This document shows positions 1-9,421 of a stretch of 64,000 nucleotides of DNA, one piece after another. Origin of the DNA: an uncultured Lachnospiraceae bacterium (GTDB lineage Bacteria; Bacillota; Clostridia; Lachnospirales; Lachnospiraceae). The notes under the pieces are model-generated. The model saw only the letters and a program-made list of their open reading frames with translations, was not told the DNA's origin and made no database searches. Location of the stretch: NCBI GenBank assembly GCA_910578115.1, contig CAJTPO010000021.1:1-64000 (forward strand), given 5' to 3'. The position numbers were made by a program, and so were the translations under genes. Numbering within the stretch: the stretch's first letter is position 1; each line of letters opens with the position of its first letter.

Positions 1-37
1 GTTCATCCTGAGCCAGGATCAAACTCTCGAATAAGAA
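1..37 (-). rRNA. 16S rRNA, 5' end only (partial)
   Basis: Read on the minus strand the first bases give GAGTTTGATCCTGGCTCAG, the near-universal start of bacterial 16S rRNA, followed by GATGAAC. Transcription runs leftwards out of the window, so only about the first 30-37 nt are present. The exact mature 5' end is not visible; it should lie a few bases before the GAGTTTG element. Two promoters sit 280-440 bp upstream. Confidence 0.95.
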
Positions 38-318
38 AAGTAAATTTACTGCGTAAATTAACTTCAGTAAATCAACTTTGCGGACTTCGCTCCGCGAATC
101 CGTAAGACCAATCTACTTCTTCGTTCGATCCGGATCAAAACAAGCTTGGCTTCTTTCGTATCCGTTTCCCTAAACATTTACTGTTTGGTTTGTATCTGTT
201 CGATACTCTCTGAAAAATCTTTAAGAATTTTTTCTCTTGAATTTTCAGGGTTGCATTACTGTTTATTTGTCAAGGTTCTGTGTCTTGTGTTCTGTGTTGT
301 TGAACACGCAACGTTGAT

Positions 319-347
319 ATATTATCATATCTCCCGCCGGCCGTCAA
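319..347 (-). promoter_or_regulatory. rRNA operon promoter P2
   Basis: On the minus strand, TTGACG (347-342), a 17-bp spacer and TAATAT (324-319) form a strong sigma-A-type promoter pointing at the 16S gene. The inferred start near 311 gives a leader of about 280 nt. The leader itself (38-310) contains no convincing gene. Confidence 0.75.
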
Positions 348-443
348 TACCTTTTTTTGAAATTTTTTACAATTTTTTTAATCGGCTTTTTTGCCCTGAT
401 CTATGCACCGTCTGGCGCAGATCATTTTTCGCGGTCGGGTTAT

Positions 444-473
444 ATCTTATCACTGACTTCCGTCATTTGTCAA
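444..473 (-). promoter_or_regulatory. rRNA operon promoter P1 (upstream tandem promoter)
   Basis: Minus-strand TTGACA (473-468) is followed after 18 bp by TAAGAT (449-444). Tandem promoters are usual for rRNA operons, and this one lies about 125 bp upstream of the first. The -10 is less perfect than that of P2, so this assignment is weaker. Reading frames across 146-574 fall inside this promoter/leader region and are not genes. Confidence 0.5.
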
Positions 474-601
474 CAACTTTTTTCATTATTTTTCTATTGC
501 TGCCAAAAGGATACTTTGCCGTGGCAAAAACCCGTATTCTGCAAGATCTGTTAAACGTTCTGTTACCTGTATGAAATAGGCTGTACTCATTGCCGGTACC
601 T

Positions 602-1006
602 CTATAATCCCGGCATCAATAAGGTGAAAACACCTGCATATTCCAGTCCATAGTACAACAATCCGCTGATCACACATGCCTCCACTGCACCCATGAAAGC
701 ACCCAGTATCTTATTCACGCCTTCTATAATAGAAATATTGCTCAATGCAAGAAGCGGGCTGAATATCAAACTGCATACCCTGAACAGGATCCCCAGCAGA
801 ATCAGTGCCGCTATACAAACAGTCAATGTACTCATCGCCTTAGCCCGTACACTGGTGACTGCAAAAAAAATCAATACAACGCATATCAATGCAACGGCTC
901 CCGATACGATCGTAACGATCTCGCCCATGATTCCGTTGGCGAATCCTCTCTTTATCCTCCATACAAATAAAAGAAGAATGATCAGTGCAAAAATTAATTT
1001 CATCAT
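602..1006 (-). CDS. CvpA-like integral membrane protein
   Basis: A 134-residue, very hydrophobic protein with about four membrane segments (roughly residues 2-17, 28-52, 58-80, 100-122). The arrangement, with WRIKRGFANGIMGEI after the first helix, resembles the CvpA/colicin V production family, a small membrane family of poorly understood function. ATG codons at 1006 and 1003 both follow an AGGAG about 13 nt upstream. It is 32 bp downstream of the DUF5711-like gene on the same strand, so they are probably cotranscribed. Family assignment is from architecture rather than a catalytic motif. Confidence 0.6.
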   Translation of the reverse strand: MMKLIFALIILLLFVWRIKRGFANGIMGEIVTIVSGAVALICVVLIFFAVTSVRAKAMSTLTVCIAALILLGILFRVCSLIFSPLLALSNISIIEGVNKILGAFMGAVEACVISGLLYYGLEYAGVFTLLMPGL

Positions 1007-1038
1007 GAAAGCTGCTTACTCTCCTGTTCCGGCAATCT

Positions 1039-2250
1039 CTATTTCAATTCGATCGTATCAATCGAATCGGGAGTTACGATCATATAACGCCGCATAGAAT
1101 TCTGCGGTATCAGAAGAAGCACTGACTTGCTGAAACTTCCACTGTACTTTTCCGCCCCGCTGGTATTATAAATGCGGCACTCCGATTCATTATAAATAAT
1201 GATCTGGTCATTATGAAATAAAATGTCCCTGAAATCTATGTCAAACTCTATCGACTGCCGCAGTTCCCCGGATTTATGATACAGGTCCAGACGATATCTG
1301 TTTGTACTCTGCGTACTGTTAAATACCAGACCAATGTATTCGCTCCCATAATATACGCCCTGCACACTGTCATCAAGCAGCTTCTCCGCTATGCTCAATG
1401 GCTTCTGCGATCCGCTGAAAAACATAACCCTGTCATCAGACACCGCAAAGATCGACTTATCATCCAGAAATCTCGTGAACGGTACTATGGAATTTAAATA
1501 ATCGTAACCGCTGACATAATTATTGACATTGTTTTTGCCTACCGGTCCGAAATTATAGAACGCAACGCTGGATTTCATCTGGCCGCTGTCCACAAATAAA
1601 TAAGACACACAGGCCAGTTCCCCGTTCGGAGAAATAGAAACATTGACCGGATATCCGCTGTCTTTCATCGTCGTCCTGAATTTCACCAGTTCCTTTCCCT
1701 TCGAATCATATGAATCATATAAACAAATCAGTGTGACATCAGTGTCATCTAAGACCACCGCCACCACGCCATTGGAAGCCACGCAAAAATCACGTATCGG
1801 CCTGTTCGTTGTTATACTCCCTATAACTCCCGCCGTGTCCATGACATGAATTGTTCTTCCGTTATAATCCCCAATGGCAACCACATTCTGACATATATCG
1901 ACAATAGGATTCTGCATTTCAAAAGTCTGATTCCAGACCGCGTTTCCCCTGATGTCCATACATCCGGCCCCGTCTTTACTGTATGTCAAAAGATATCCTG
2001 CAAAAGGAACCAGCGTAGAATCCTGCGTGATATGAACTTCCGTAGAAAAAACCACCGTATTTTCCGTGTATACTTTGTTTTTCCATTGATAATAAAATAC
2101 CGCGCCGATTGCCGCGATCAGTATCATCACAAGCATCGCTCTGTACACAACAGTAAACTTGTGGCTCTTGATCTTTTCGCGATAGCTGATTCTGCCCTGT
2201 TCTTCTTTTTGTTCTCTTTTCCGTCTCAGGTAATCCCTAACGTTGACCAT
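1039..2250 (-). CDS. DUF5711-like membrane-anchored beta-propeller protein
   Basis: A 403-residue protein. A charged cytoplasmic N-terminus (RRKREQKEEQ) is followed by one membrane helix (about residues 35-53) and a large extracytoplasmic region of repeated beta-strand blocks, such as VFSTEVHITQDSTLVPFAGY and MDIRGNAVWN, resembling a WD40/PQQ-like propeller. This matches the layout of the DUF5711 family common in Lachnospiraceae; its function is unknown. An AGAGGAAC element precedes the ATG. It lies just upstream of the CvpA-like gene and downstream of the LysM gene on the same strand, suggesting a small envelope cluster. Confidence 0.6.
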   Translation of the reverse strand: MVNVRDYLRRKREQKEEQGRISYREKIKSHKFTVVYRAMLVMILIAAIGAVFYYQWKNKVYTENTVVFSTEVHITQDSTLVPFAGYLLTYSKDGAGCMDIRGNAVWNQTFEMQNPIVDICQNVVAIGDYNGRTIHVMDTAGVIGSITTNRPIRDFCVASNGVVAVVLDDTDVTLICLYDSYDSKGKELVKFRTTMKDSGYPVNVSISPNGELACVSYLFVDSGQMKSSVAFYNFGPVGKNNVNNYVSGYDYLNSIVPFTRFLDDKSIFAVSDDRVMFFSGSQKPLSIAEKLLDDSVQGVYYGSEYIGLVFNSTQSTNRYRLDLYHKSGELRQSIEFDIDFRDILFHNDQIIIYNESECRIYNTSGAEKYSGSFSKSVLLLIPQNSMRRYMIVTPDSIDTIELK

Positions 2251-2409
2251 TCCGTTGTTCCTCTTCCTCTCAGCCAGGACATGATTTAATCGTCTCAGTC
2301 TGTTCAGCTCCCGTTATCCTTTACGCAAAACACGAGTCCAGCCGCGCTTTCTTCTCACCGTATCCCGCGGCTCAATCAAGCTGCATGTCCTATTGTAGCA
2401 CACATTCCT

Positions 2410-3567
2410 CTATGGCAGTATAATTTTTTGTCCATAACGGATATTATCCGGATTCGTAATCTGATTTACCTCGCATATTTTCTTCACATGCGAAGTGTCA
2501 CCGTATATTTTCTGACTGATCACATACAGGGTATCTCCCCGCTCCACCTCATAGTACCTGGCCACATTACGCGAAAGCGCTTCCACCCCTTCCTCCGCTT
2601 CCCTGTCCGCCTGTTCCCCATTCTCTCCGTTTCCGTCCTGCTGTTCATCCTGTTGTGCCCGTTCCTGTCCTGACTCTTCCGAAACGGTTTCCTCCTGTAC
2701 CACATCGGCATCTTTCTCTTCCGCCGCATCTGTCTCTCCCGCTTCCGCTTCAACCGCTGTATCTTCATCCGCTGCCAAGACTGTCTCCGCGCCCTCAGAC
2801 GCTTGTTCCGCCTCCACATGCAGGGCATTTTCCTGAAGCACACTGTCCTGCAGCACAGCTCCCCGGTCTTCACTCTCCTGTCTTATCTTATCCGAAACCT
2901 GATCGTCCCGCAATGCCTCATCCCGCTCCACGGTAATGTCTTTGTTCTTTTCCGGCACCCCCTCCGCTTCCTGATTCTCCATCACGAAAAAAACTTCCTT
3001 CGCCGATTGATTCAGCTGTTCCATCTTTTCAAAACTGTTTGACGAGTTGATCACGATCGCTACCAGTACAATAAAGACCAGCCCCAGCTGCAGGGACAGC
3101 GCAACATGCGGGTTAGCTCCGTCTCCTCTTTTTCGTTCTCTATTCATAAAATTTCCGCCCTGTACTGCCGGGGCGTCCGTCTGTCCCCTGGCGGCATGGC
3201 TGATGCGAAAACCCGGCTGGTAGATAAGATAATCCTGCATCTCCTGATTTTCACAATAGAAAACGTCATATCCTTTTATCTCATAAGTACTGTGTTCCTC
3301 CTTGACCAGAAAAACCGGATCCGTCTGCGTCAGCCGGCAGCCAATCTCTTCCAGCAGATCATATTTGTCAAAATCCGCAATATGTCTGTCCAGTCCCACC
3401 CCATACACGGTATACTTTCTGCCGTCCCTGCATCCATAGAAATTAAGCTCCATGCCACCCGGCTGATCCGTCTCCTTTTTTAAAAAGGAAATAACATAGT
3501 CCTCCACATACAGCTGGTATTTATCTTCTTTTTTTCCTTTGTGAATGACGATTGATGGCTGTCGCAT
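2410..3567 (-). CDS. Membrane-anchored protein with C-terminal LysM domain
   Basis: 385 residues from the ATG at 3567, chosen because GGAG lies 8-9 nt upstream; a longer frame to 3624 lacks a site. Order: an N-terminal cytoplasmic domain of about 150 residues (IVIHKGKKEDKYQLYV...), one membrane helix (LQLGLVFIVLVAIVI), a long Glu/Asp/Ala-rich low-complexity stretch, and a LysM domain at the C-terminus (YYEVERGDTLYVISQKIYGD...YGQKIILP). LysM binds peptidoglycan or other GlcNAc polymers, so the acidic linker probably spans the wall. The N-terminal domain is not recognised. It may link cytoplasmic state to the cell wall, but that is inference. Confidence 0.75.
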   Translation of the reverse strand: MRQPSIVIHKGKKEDKYQLYVEDYVISFLKKETDQPGGMELNFYGCRDGRKYTVYGVGLDRHIADFDKYDLLEEIGCRLTQTDPVFLVKEEHSTYEIKGYDVFYCENQEMQDYLIYQPGFRISHAARGQTDAPAVQGGNFMNRERKRGDGANPHVALSLQLGLVFIVLVAIVINSSNSFEKMEQLNQSAKEVFFVMENQEAEGVPEKNKDITVERDEALRDDQVSDKIRQESEDRGAVLQDSVLQENALHVEAEQASEGAETVLAADEDTAVEAEAGETDAAEEKDADVVQEETVSEESGQERAQQDEQQDGNGENGEQADREAEEGVEALSRNVARYYEVERGDTLYVISQKIYGDTSHVKKICEVNQITNPDNIRYGQKIILP

Positions 3568-3772
3568 TACTCTCACTCCATTCCATAATACCCTGCGCTC
3601 CAAAGCCGGGCAGATTAACAGCATTACGGAATTACTATAACATGCCTCTCACAAAAAAATTGCCGTATTCTGCGGTACCTTCAATTTCCGGACAACTGTT
3701 CCTCCTTCAGGTTCCCTGTTACATTCCCGCAAATAAACGCACATGCCTCCCTGTAGTACCTGGATATTTTTC

Positions 3773-3806
3773 AGAAAAAAAGAGATGCCGCCATGTCATC
3801 TCTTTT
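3773..3806 (-). terminator. Rho-independent terminator after galM
   Basis: On the minus strand AAAGAGATGACATGGCGGCATCTCTTT forms a stem of 9 bp followed by a T-run (TTTTTTTCTG), 36 bp beyond the galM stop codon. Confidence 0.75.
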
Positions 3807-3841
3807 AATCCCTTATTATGGTATCTCCGTGCCCATGCCGT

Positions 3842-4882
3842 TTACAAAAACTGATAAATCGTCACGGAATCATACTCTTTCTCCGGTCCGAACACTGCCG
3901 ACGGAAATCCGGGATGATGAATATTATCCGGATAGTACTGCGTCTCCAGACAAAATCCCATGCGCGGTCCATAAAGAGCGCCTTCCTTACCGGTCTCCTC
4001 GCTGATACAGTTGCCTGCATAAAACTGAACGCCGGGCAGATCAGTAAAGACCTTCATCTTTCTCCCACTCCCGGGATCCGACGCTTCCGCGATCTCGCGC
4101 AGCGTTCCGTCCGCACCATCAATAACAAAATTGTGATCAAATCCCTGCGCCATCTTCAACTGTTCAAATTCTGCATTAATATCCCGACCAATGGGCTTGG
4201 CCGTCGTGAAATCCATAGGCGTGCCGGCCACCGGCGCAATCTCCCCCGTAGGAATGGATCCCGGAACGGTAGGCGTATAGTGAGACGCTGCAAGCCGCAG
4301 CAGATGATCTTCAATCTTTCCCGCCTTATGTCCTGCCAGATTAAAGTAACTATGATTGGTCAGATTAACGATGGTATCCGCATCCGCCGAAACATGATAC
4401 TGCAGCTTCAACGCATTGTCCTCGGACAGGCTGTAGGTCATCACAACCTTCTTGTTGCCCGGAAATCCCATCTCACCATCCCTGCCTTCGAGAGTGAACG
4501 TGACGCTGTTCTCCCCCGCATCCGCATCCCACACACGTTTATGATATCCTTCCTCTTTATGGCTGTGCAGATTATTGCCACCGTCGTTGTCGTCAATATG
4601 GTAGGTCTTCCCGCCAATCTTGAAGCACGCGCCGCCAATCCTGTTGGCATTCGGTCCGATGGTCGCTCCCAGAAAGCTTCCGTTGTCAAAGTAGCCTTCC
4701 AACGAATCAAAACCCAATACCACGTCTTCCACATTGCCGTCTTTGTCCGGCACAAACAGGTTTACCAGAATAGCGCCATAATTAATGACCCTCGCCCGCA
4801 CGCCGTTCGAATTTGACAAAGTAAATGCATACACTTCTCTGCCGTCTTTGGTAACCCCAAACTTTTCTTTCGCTACTCCCAT
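3842..4882 (-). CDS. galM: Aldose 1-epimerase
   Basis: 346 residues, about the usual length for GalM. It interconverts alpha and beta anomers of aldoses in the cytoplasm, feeding galactose and other sugar pathways. Visible family features are NYGAILVNLFVPDKDG, the substrate-binding NHSYFNLAGH block with a conserved His, and a C-terminal GxCLETQYYPDNIHHP block with the catalytic Glu region. The start at 4882 follows AAGGAGG at good spacing; the frame extends 61 codons upstream, but that extension has no site. It lies 103 bp downstream of recR on the same strand and ends at a terminator. Confidence 0.93.
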   Translation of the reverse strand: MGVAKEKFGVTKDGREVYAFTLSNSNGVRARVINYGAILVNLFVPDKDGNVEDVVLGFDSLEGYFDNGSFLGATIGPNANRIGGACFKIGGKTYHIDDNDGGNNLHSHKEEGYHKRVWDADAGENSVTFTLEGRDGEMGFPGNKKVVMTYSLSEDNALKLQYHVSADADTIVNLTNHSYFNLAGHKAGKIEDHLLRLAASHYTPTVPGSIPTGEIAPVAGTPMDFTTAKPIGRDINAEFEQLKMAQGFDHNFVIDGADGTLREIAEASDPGSGRKMKVFTDLPGVQFYAGNCISEETGKEGALYGPRMGFCLETQYYPDNIHHPGFPSAVFGPEKEYDSVTIYQFL

Positions 4883-4985
4883 ATCTGCCTCCTTATAAAA
4901 ACAAATCTGCTCTGCAAATTCACTTTGCGCGATCTGCTCCGCTGCCTCGCAATATCCCGGGCAGTTTATGCTGTCAAACGCAGGA

Positions 4986-5582
4986 TCATAATTCCACTCT
5001 TCCTTCCAGCGCGCGCAGCAGCGTAACCTCATCAATATACTCAAGGTCACCGCCCACCGGCACACCGCTGGCTATTCTTGTTACCTTGATCCCGGTAGGT
5101 TTGATCAGCTTGCTGATATACATCGCCGTTGTCTCACCTTCCAGGCTGGAATTTGTGGCAATGATCACCTCATCCACGTTTCCTTCCAACCGCTTCATCA
5201 GTTCTTTCAGCTTGATATCCCCCGGACCGATACCGATCATGGGCGAGATCGCCCCATGCAGCACATGATAGACGCCCTGGTACTTGCCCGTCTTCTCATA
5301 GGCCGCAAGATCCCTCGTGTTCTCCACTACCATGATTGTGCCGTGATCTCTGTTTGTGTTAGCACAGACCGGACAGACATCCCGGTCTGTCAGCGTATAA
5401 CACTCTTCGCAGTAACGCACATTCTCCTTTGCCTCCAGGATCACCCGCGATAAATGTTCTACCCGCGCCTTCGACATATTAATGATATGAAACGCAAGCC
5501 GCTGGGCAGATTTAGAACCAATACCCGGAAGTCCGGCAAGCTCCTCTATTAATTTATTAATGTATCCGCTGTACAAGTCCAT
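4986..5582 (-). CDS. recR: Recombination mediator protein RecR
   Basis: 198 residues, the normal RecR length. It works with RecF/RecO to load RecA at gaps. Domains: helix-hairpin-helix (GLPGIGSKSAQRLAFH, 17-32), a four-cysteine zinc finger (C58, C61, C70, C73) and a Toprim domain beginning TIMVVENTRD. The start codon overlaps the ybaB stop codon (TAATG), indicating translational coupling. The order dnaX-ybaB-recR is the classical bacterial arrangement. Confidence 0.97.
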   Translation of the reverse strand: MDLYSGYINKLIEELAGLPGIGSKSAQRLAFHIINMSKARVEHLSRVILEAKENVRYCEECYTLTDRDVCPVCANTNRDHGTIMVVENTRDLAAYEKTGKYQGVYHVLHGAISPMIGIGPGDIKLKELMKRLEGNVDEVIIATNSSLEGETTAMYISKLIKPTGIKVTRIASGVPVGGDLEYIDEVTLLRALEGRVEL

Positions 5583-5929
5583 TAGAAGGGAAAGCCTCCG
5601 CCCAGACCGCCGGTCATCTTACTCATCACTTCCGCACTGGCCTCCTCCGCCATGCGAAGCGCTTCATTGGCCGCAGCCATCACCAGATCCTCCAGCATCT
5701 CGATATCTTCCGGATCCACTACTTCCTCAGACAGTTTAACTTTCGCGATCTCCTTCTTGCCCGTCACGGTCACTTCTACCGCACCGCCTCCGGCCTTCGC
5801 TGTAAATTCCTTCGTCTCCAGCTCTTTCTGGCTCTCCTCCATCTGACGCTGCATCCTCTGCGCCTGTTTCATCAGATTACTCATGTTGCCCGGCATACCT
5901 CCGCCCGGGAATCCTCCACGTTTTGCCAT
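5582..5929 (-). CDS. YbaB/EbfC family nucleoid-associated protein
   Basis: 115 residues. Gly/Met-rich N-terminus (GGFPGGGMPGNMSNLMKQAQ) followed by the conserved core with VEVTVTGKKEIAKVKLSEEVVDPEDIEMLEDL, typical of the YbaB/EbfC DNA-binding dimer. AAAGGAG precedes the ATG. It sits between dnaX and recR, 91 bp from the former and overlapping the latter by one base, as in most bacteria. Confidence 0.95.
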   Translation of the reverse strand: MAKRGGFPGGGMPGNMSNLMKQAQRMQRQMEESQKELETKEFTAKAGGGAVEVTVTGKKEIAKVKLSEEVVDPEDIEMLEDLVMAAANEALRMAEEASAEVMSKMTGGLGGGFPF

Positions 5930-6020
5930 ATCAGTCTCCTTTTCTCTCTATATAGTCTACTGGAATCTTTCTTAATTCTTTCCCATGGGCTTTGCCGTAA
6001 GCGCAAAGTCTATGGACGAA

Positions 6021-7601
6021 TCATTCCTCTTCCTCTATTTCCATATGGATTACCTGACTTAAATCCACATAATTCTGTACAAAAGCATTCTGATCGGGCA
6101 CGCTCACGATCGTCACATCGATTTCTTTGCCCACGGCCTCCGACAAAATCTGTACCAGTATTTCTTTATGCCCTTCCTGCTTTAAGAAATAATCTGAAGC
6201 AAGACCATCTTCCACAACTATCGTCAGCTTATTATCACCGCCAAGACTCAGTTTCGCATCCTTCAGATATAATTTCATGGGCATGGATGTCTGCCCTACG
6301 ATCATCGGCCACTTGCTGACCGCAGCCTGCACATCCTCCGGGATCGCTTTGGGAAGCGCCGGACGCTCCTTAAGCAGATTCGGATCCGGCAGTGCCGCCG
6401 GCCCGTCCCTTCCTTCCGAAAAACCAGCGGCATCCCTGACCGTTACGCCCTTCTCCAGCTTCTCCTCCACTGCCCTGATCCGTTCCAGAACAGATTCGTA
6501 ATCCTGTTCCATACTCGGGCGGCAGAGCCTGATCAATGCGATCTCGATCAGGATCCGCTTCTGCGCCGCATACTTGATCTGCCCGGACAGCTCCGAGAAA
6601 ATACGAATATAACGCATGATTGCCATGGTCTCCAGCATAGCCGCCTCTTCCCGCAGCCTCACCAGATTATCGGAAGAGACATCGATCACGTCCTCAATAT
6701 TGTCCGAAGATTTCACCAGCAGAAGATTCCGCAGATACCAGGTAAGATCGGTCACGAACTGCGTAAGTTCCCTGCCCTGCATGACGATCTCTTCCAGAAG
6801 ACCGATGCAGCCGTTCACATCCCCCTCCAGCACATGCCGAAGCAGCCGGCCGAACACTTCCGTGTCCACAGCGCCCAGCACATCCAGTACCTTGTCATAA
6901 GTCAGCTCCTGTCCGAAGTGAAAAGCGATGCACTGGTCCAGCAGACTTAGTGCGTCCCGCATGGAGCCGTCAGCCGTCTTCGCCACATAACGCAGCGCTT
7001 TCTCTTCCACCGGAATCTGCTCTGCATCCATCAGCTCCCGCAGCCTGGACGATATCGTGTCAACGGTAATTCTTCTGAAATCATAACGCTGGCATCGGGA
7101 GAGAATGGTGATCGGAATCTTATGCACTTCGGTGGTGGCTAATATAAAAATGGCATAAGACGGCGGTTCCTCCAATGTCTTCAGAAGCGCGTTGAACGCT
7201 CCGATGGAAAGCATGTGAACCTCATCTATAATATAAACCTTGTACCTGCCCTCTGCCGGCGAGTAGGATACCTCTTCAACGATCTCACGAATATTATCCA
7301 CGCCGTTGTTGGATGCCGCATCGATTTCGATCACATTCATGCTGGCTCCGGCCGCGATCGATCTGCAGGAAGCACATTCCCCACAGGGGCTTCCCTCTAC
7401 AGGCTGTTCACAGTTCACTGCTTTCGCAAAAATCTTGGCAATCGTCGTCTTACCTGTTCCACGAGTTCCGCAGAACAGGTAGGCATGGCCTACCCGTTCC
7501 GCTTTGATCTGATTCTGTAAAGTTGTAACAATATGTTCCTGTCCTTTCACATCTTCAAAACAGACGGGACGGAACTTACGATAAAGAGCGGTATATGACA
7601 T
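6021..7601 (-). CDS. dnaX: DNA polymerase III subunit gamma/tau
   Basis: 526 residues. The clamp-loader ATPase that loads the beta clamp. Walker A GTRGTGKT at 45-52, zinc module cysteines C64, C73, C76 and C79, Walker B IIDEVHMLS, and sensor-1 region ILATTEVHKIPITILSRCQR are all visible. The C-terminal third is variable, as expected for domains IV-V of tau. An AGAGAAG precedes the ATG. First gene of the dnaX-ybaB-recR unit. Confidence 0.97.
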   Translation of the reverse strand: MSYTALYRKFRPVCFEDVKGQEHIVTTLQNQIKAERVGHAYLFCGTRGTGKTTIAKIFAKAVNCEQPVEGSPCGECASCRSIAAGASMNVIEIDAASNNGVDNIREIVEEVSYSPAEGRYKVYIIDEVHMLSIGAFNALLKTLEEPPSYAIFILATTEVHKIPITILSRCQRYDFRRITVDTISSRLRELMDAEQIPVEEKALRYVAKTADGSMRDALSLLDQCIAFHFGQELTYDKVLDVLGAVDTEVFGRLLRHVLEGDVNGCIGLLEEIVMQGRELTQFVTDLTWYLRNLLLVKSSDNIEDVIDVSSDNLVRLREEAAMLETMAIMRYIRIFSELSGQIKYAAQKRILIEIALIRLCRPSMEQDYESVLERIRAVEEKLEKGVTVRDAAGFSEGRDGPAALPDPNLLKERPALPKAIPEDVQAAVSKWPMIVGQTSMPMKLYLKDAKLSLGGDNKLTIVVEDGLASDYFLKQEGHKEILVQILSEAVGKEIDVTIVSVPDQNAFVQNYVDLSQVIHMEIEEEE

Positions 7602-7628
7602 TACTTCTCTCTGTCTTTCTTATAATAT

Positions 7629-8702
7629 TTAATCCCCGAAGCTGATCCCCACCATCTTCGCTTCTTTCACGATCGTGGCATCCGGAGATACCATCTTCAG
7701 CTTACCGGCTACATCCTCCAGAGATACTTTAACCACTTCTCTGTTCTTGTATCCCACCATAAATCCATACTCACCCTTCAGGATCAGCTTGCCCGCCTCT
7801 GCTCCAAGCCTGGTGGCAAATACACGGTCATACGGACAGGGACTGCCGCCGCGCTGTGTATGTCCCGGAACGGTAACTCGCACATCTTTACCGCTCTTCT
7901 TCCTGATCTTGTCAGCAATCTCATAGGAAACTGAAGGATACGGATAGTTCTCCATCTTCTTCTTATATTCCTTCTTGGACAGCTTCGCGTCATCCTTGGA
8001 CATTGCTCCTTCCGCCACTGCCATAATGGTAAATCTGGATCCTCTCGCCTCACGCTCATTGATCGCCTTGATGATTTTGTTGATATCATAGGGAATCTCC
8101 GGAATCAGGATGATATCTGCCCCGCCTGCCATACCGGCATTGAGTGTGAGCCATCCAACCTTATGTCCCATTACCTCAACGATAAAAATACGTGCGTGGG
8201 AAGATGCAGTGGTATGTATGCAGTCGATACAATCTGTTGCAATATTCACCGCACTCTGGAATCCAAACGTCATGTCCGTGCCCCACAGATCATTATCGAT
8301 CGTCTTAGGCAGCGTGATCACGTTCAAGCCTTCTTCCCGCAGCAGGTTGGCGGTCTTATGGGTACCATTGCCGCCCAGGATTACCATGCAGTCCAGCTTT
8401 AACTTATAGTAATTCTGCTTCATCGCCTCGACCTTGTCCAGCCCGTTCTCATCCGGCTCACGCATGAGCTTGAAAGGCGTTCTGGAACTGCCCAGGATTG
8501 TGCCGCCCTTGGTAAGAATTCCCGCAAAATCATGGCCTGTCAGCATACGGAAATCCCCGTAGATCAGTCCCTTATAACCATCCAGAAAGCCATAGATCTC
8601 AACATCCTCACCGCTGCAGGAGAGACATTTCACTACGCCCCGCATTGCAGCATTCAACGCCTGGCAATCGCCGCCGCTGGTCAACATACCAATTCTCTTC
8701 AT
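7629..8702 (-). CDS. 6-phosphofructokinase (phosphoryl-donor specificity uncertain)
   Basis: 357 residues, PFK family, converting fructose-6-phosphate to the 1,6-bisphosphate in glycolysis. N-terminal loop TSGGDCQALNAAMRG, donor site ILGGNGTHK (110-116 region), catalytic PKTIDND (132-138), and EVMGHKVGWL are present. Two positions are noteworthy: the usual GGDG is GGNG, and the residue before TIDND is Lys rather than Gly. Lys there is characteristic of pyrophosphate-dependent and related long PFKs, while Gly at the fourth GGxG position is an ATP-type feature. Strong AAGGAGG site. It lies 27 bp upstream of dnaX, so cotranscription is possible. Confidence 0.88.
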   Translation of the reverse strand: MKRIGMLTSGGDCQALNAAMRGVVKCLSCSGEDVEIYGFLDGYKGLIYGDFRMLTGHDFAGILTKGGTILGSSRTPFKLMREPDENGLDKVEAMKQNYYKLKLDCMVILGGNGTHKTANLLREEGLNVITLPKTIDNDLWGTDMTFGFQSAVNIATDCIDCIHTTASSHARIFIVEVMGHKVGWLTLNAGMAGGADIILIPEIPYDINKIIKAINEREARGSRFTIMAVAEGAMSKDDAKLSKKEYKKKMENYPYPSVSYEIADKIRKKSGKDVRVTVPGHTQRGGSPCPYDRVFATRLGAEAGKLILKGEYGFMVGYKNREVVKVSLEDVAGKLKMVSPDATIVKEAKMVGISFGD

Positions 8703-8785
8703 CCTTACTTCCTCCTTACATTGTTAGTATCCTATATTCTGCCTGCCCTGTATTCTTTCTCACACCGAAAGAATTACCCCTGGTT

Positions 8786-9352
8786 TCATTTCTTATTATA
8801 TTCCATTTTCCCTTTCATCTCAACCGATTCTTCTTTTTTCTTTTCCGGAATCTGCTCTGAGAGCGCCCGCTCTCTGGCCGCTTCCTTTTCCAGTTTGTTC
8901 CGCACACGCAGTTCCTTAAAAAAAAGCGTCAGCATCTGCGTACATTCCTCGGCAAGAACCCCCCTTTTCACCTGTACCTGGTGATTGAACTCCGGCATCT
9001 CCAGAATATTAAGGATGGAACCGCCGCATCCCGCTTTCGGATTCATACTGCCCATGACCACTTCCGTGATCCGGGCCTGTACAATGGCTCCTGCACACAT
9101 CTGACATGGTTCCAGCGTAACATACAATGTACATTCCTCCAGACGCCAGTCACCCATCTTCTTACTGGCCCGGTTGATGGCCGTGATCTCGGCATGGGCC
9201 AGCGTATTCTTATCCGTGTTCCGCCGATTGTATCCTCTGCCGATGATCTTATCCTGATGGACAATCACGCAGCCGATCGGCACTTCCCCCAGCGCATAAG
9301 CTTTCCTGGCCTGCTTCAGCGCCTCCCTCATATATCTTTCATCCTGTGTCAT
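8786..9352 (-). CDS. tadA: tRNA-specific adenosine deaminase
   Basis: 188 residues from the ATG at 9352, which follows GGAGG at 5 nt; an in-frame ATG 24 bp upstream lacks a site. TadA converts the wobble adenosine of tRNA-Arg(ACG) to inosine. The zinc deaminase signature HAE (H53, E55) and PCQMC (C83, C86) are intact. The C-terminal 30 residues are charged and Lys/Glu-rich, longer than in minimal TadA, without a recognised domain. Confidence 0.95.
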   Translation of the reverse strand: MTQDERYMREALKQARKAYALGEVPIGCVIVHQDKIIGRGYNRRNTDKNTLAHAEITAINRASKKMGDWRLEECTLYVTLEPCQMCAGAIVQARITEVVMGSMNPKAGCGGSILNILEMPEFNHQVQVKRGVLAEECTQMLTLFFKELRVRNKLEKEAARERALSEQIPEKKKEESVEMKGKMEYNKK

Positions 9353-9421
9353 ATGTCCTCCTTTATACCTGCACATCTCCCATACACCCCCTGCACCTGC
9401 CCGTACAGTTATGTCATTTGT

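Noticed and set aside
146..574. 142-codon frame upstream of the 16S gene
   Set aside because: Lies across the rRNA promoters and leader; no ribosome binding site.
3818..4816. 332-codon plus-strand frame
   Set aside because: It is antisense to galM, whose motifs, start site and terminator are convincing; no site or family in the opposite frame.
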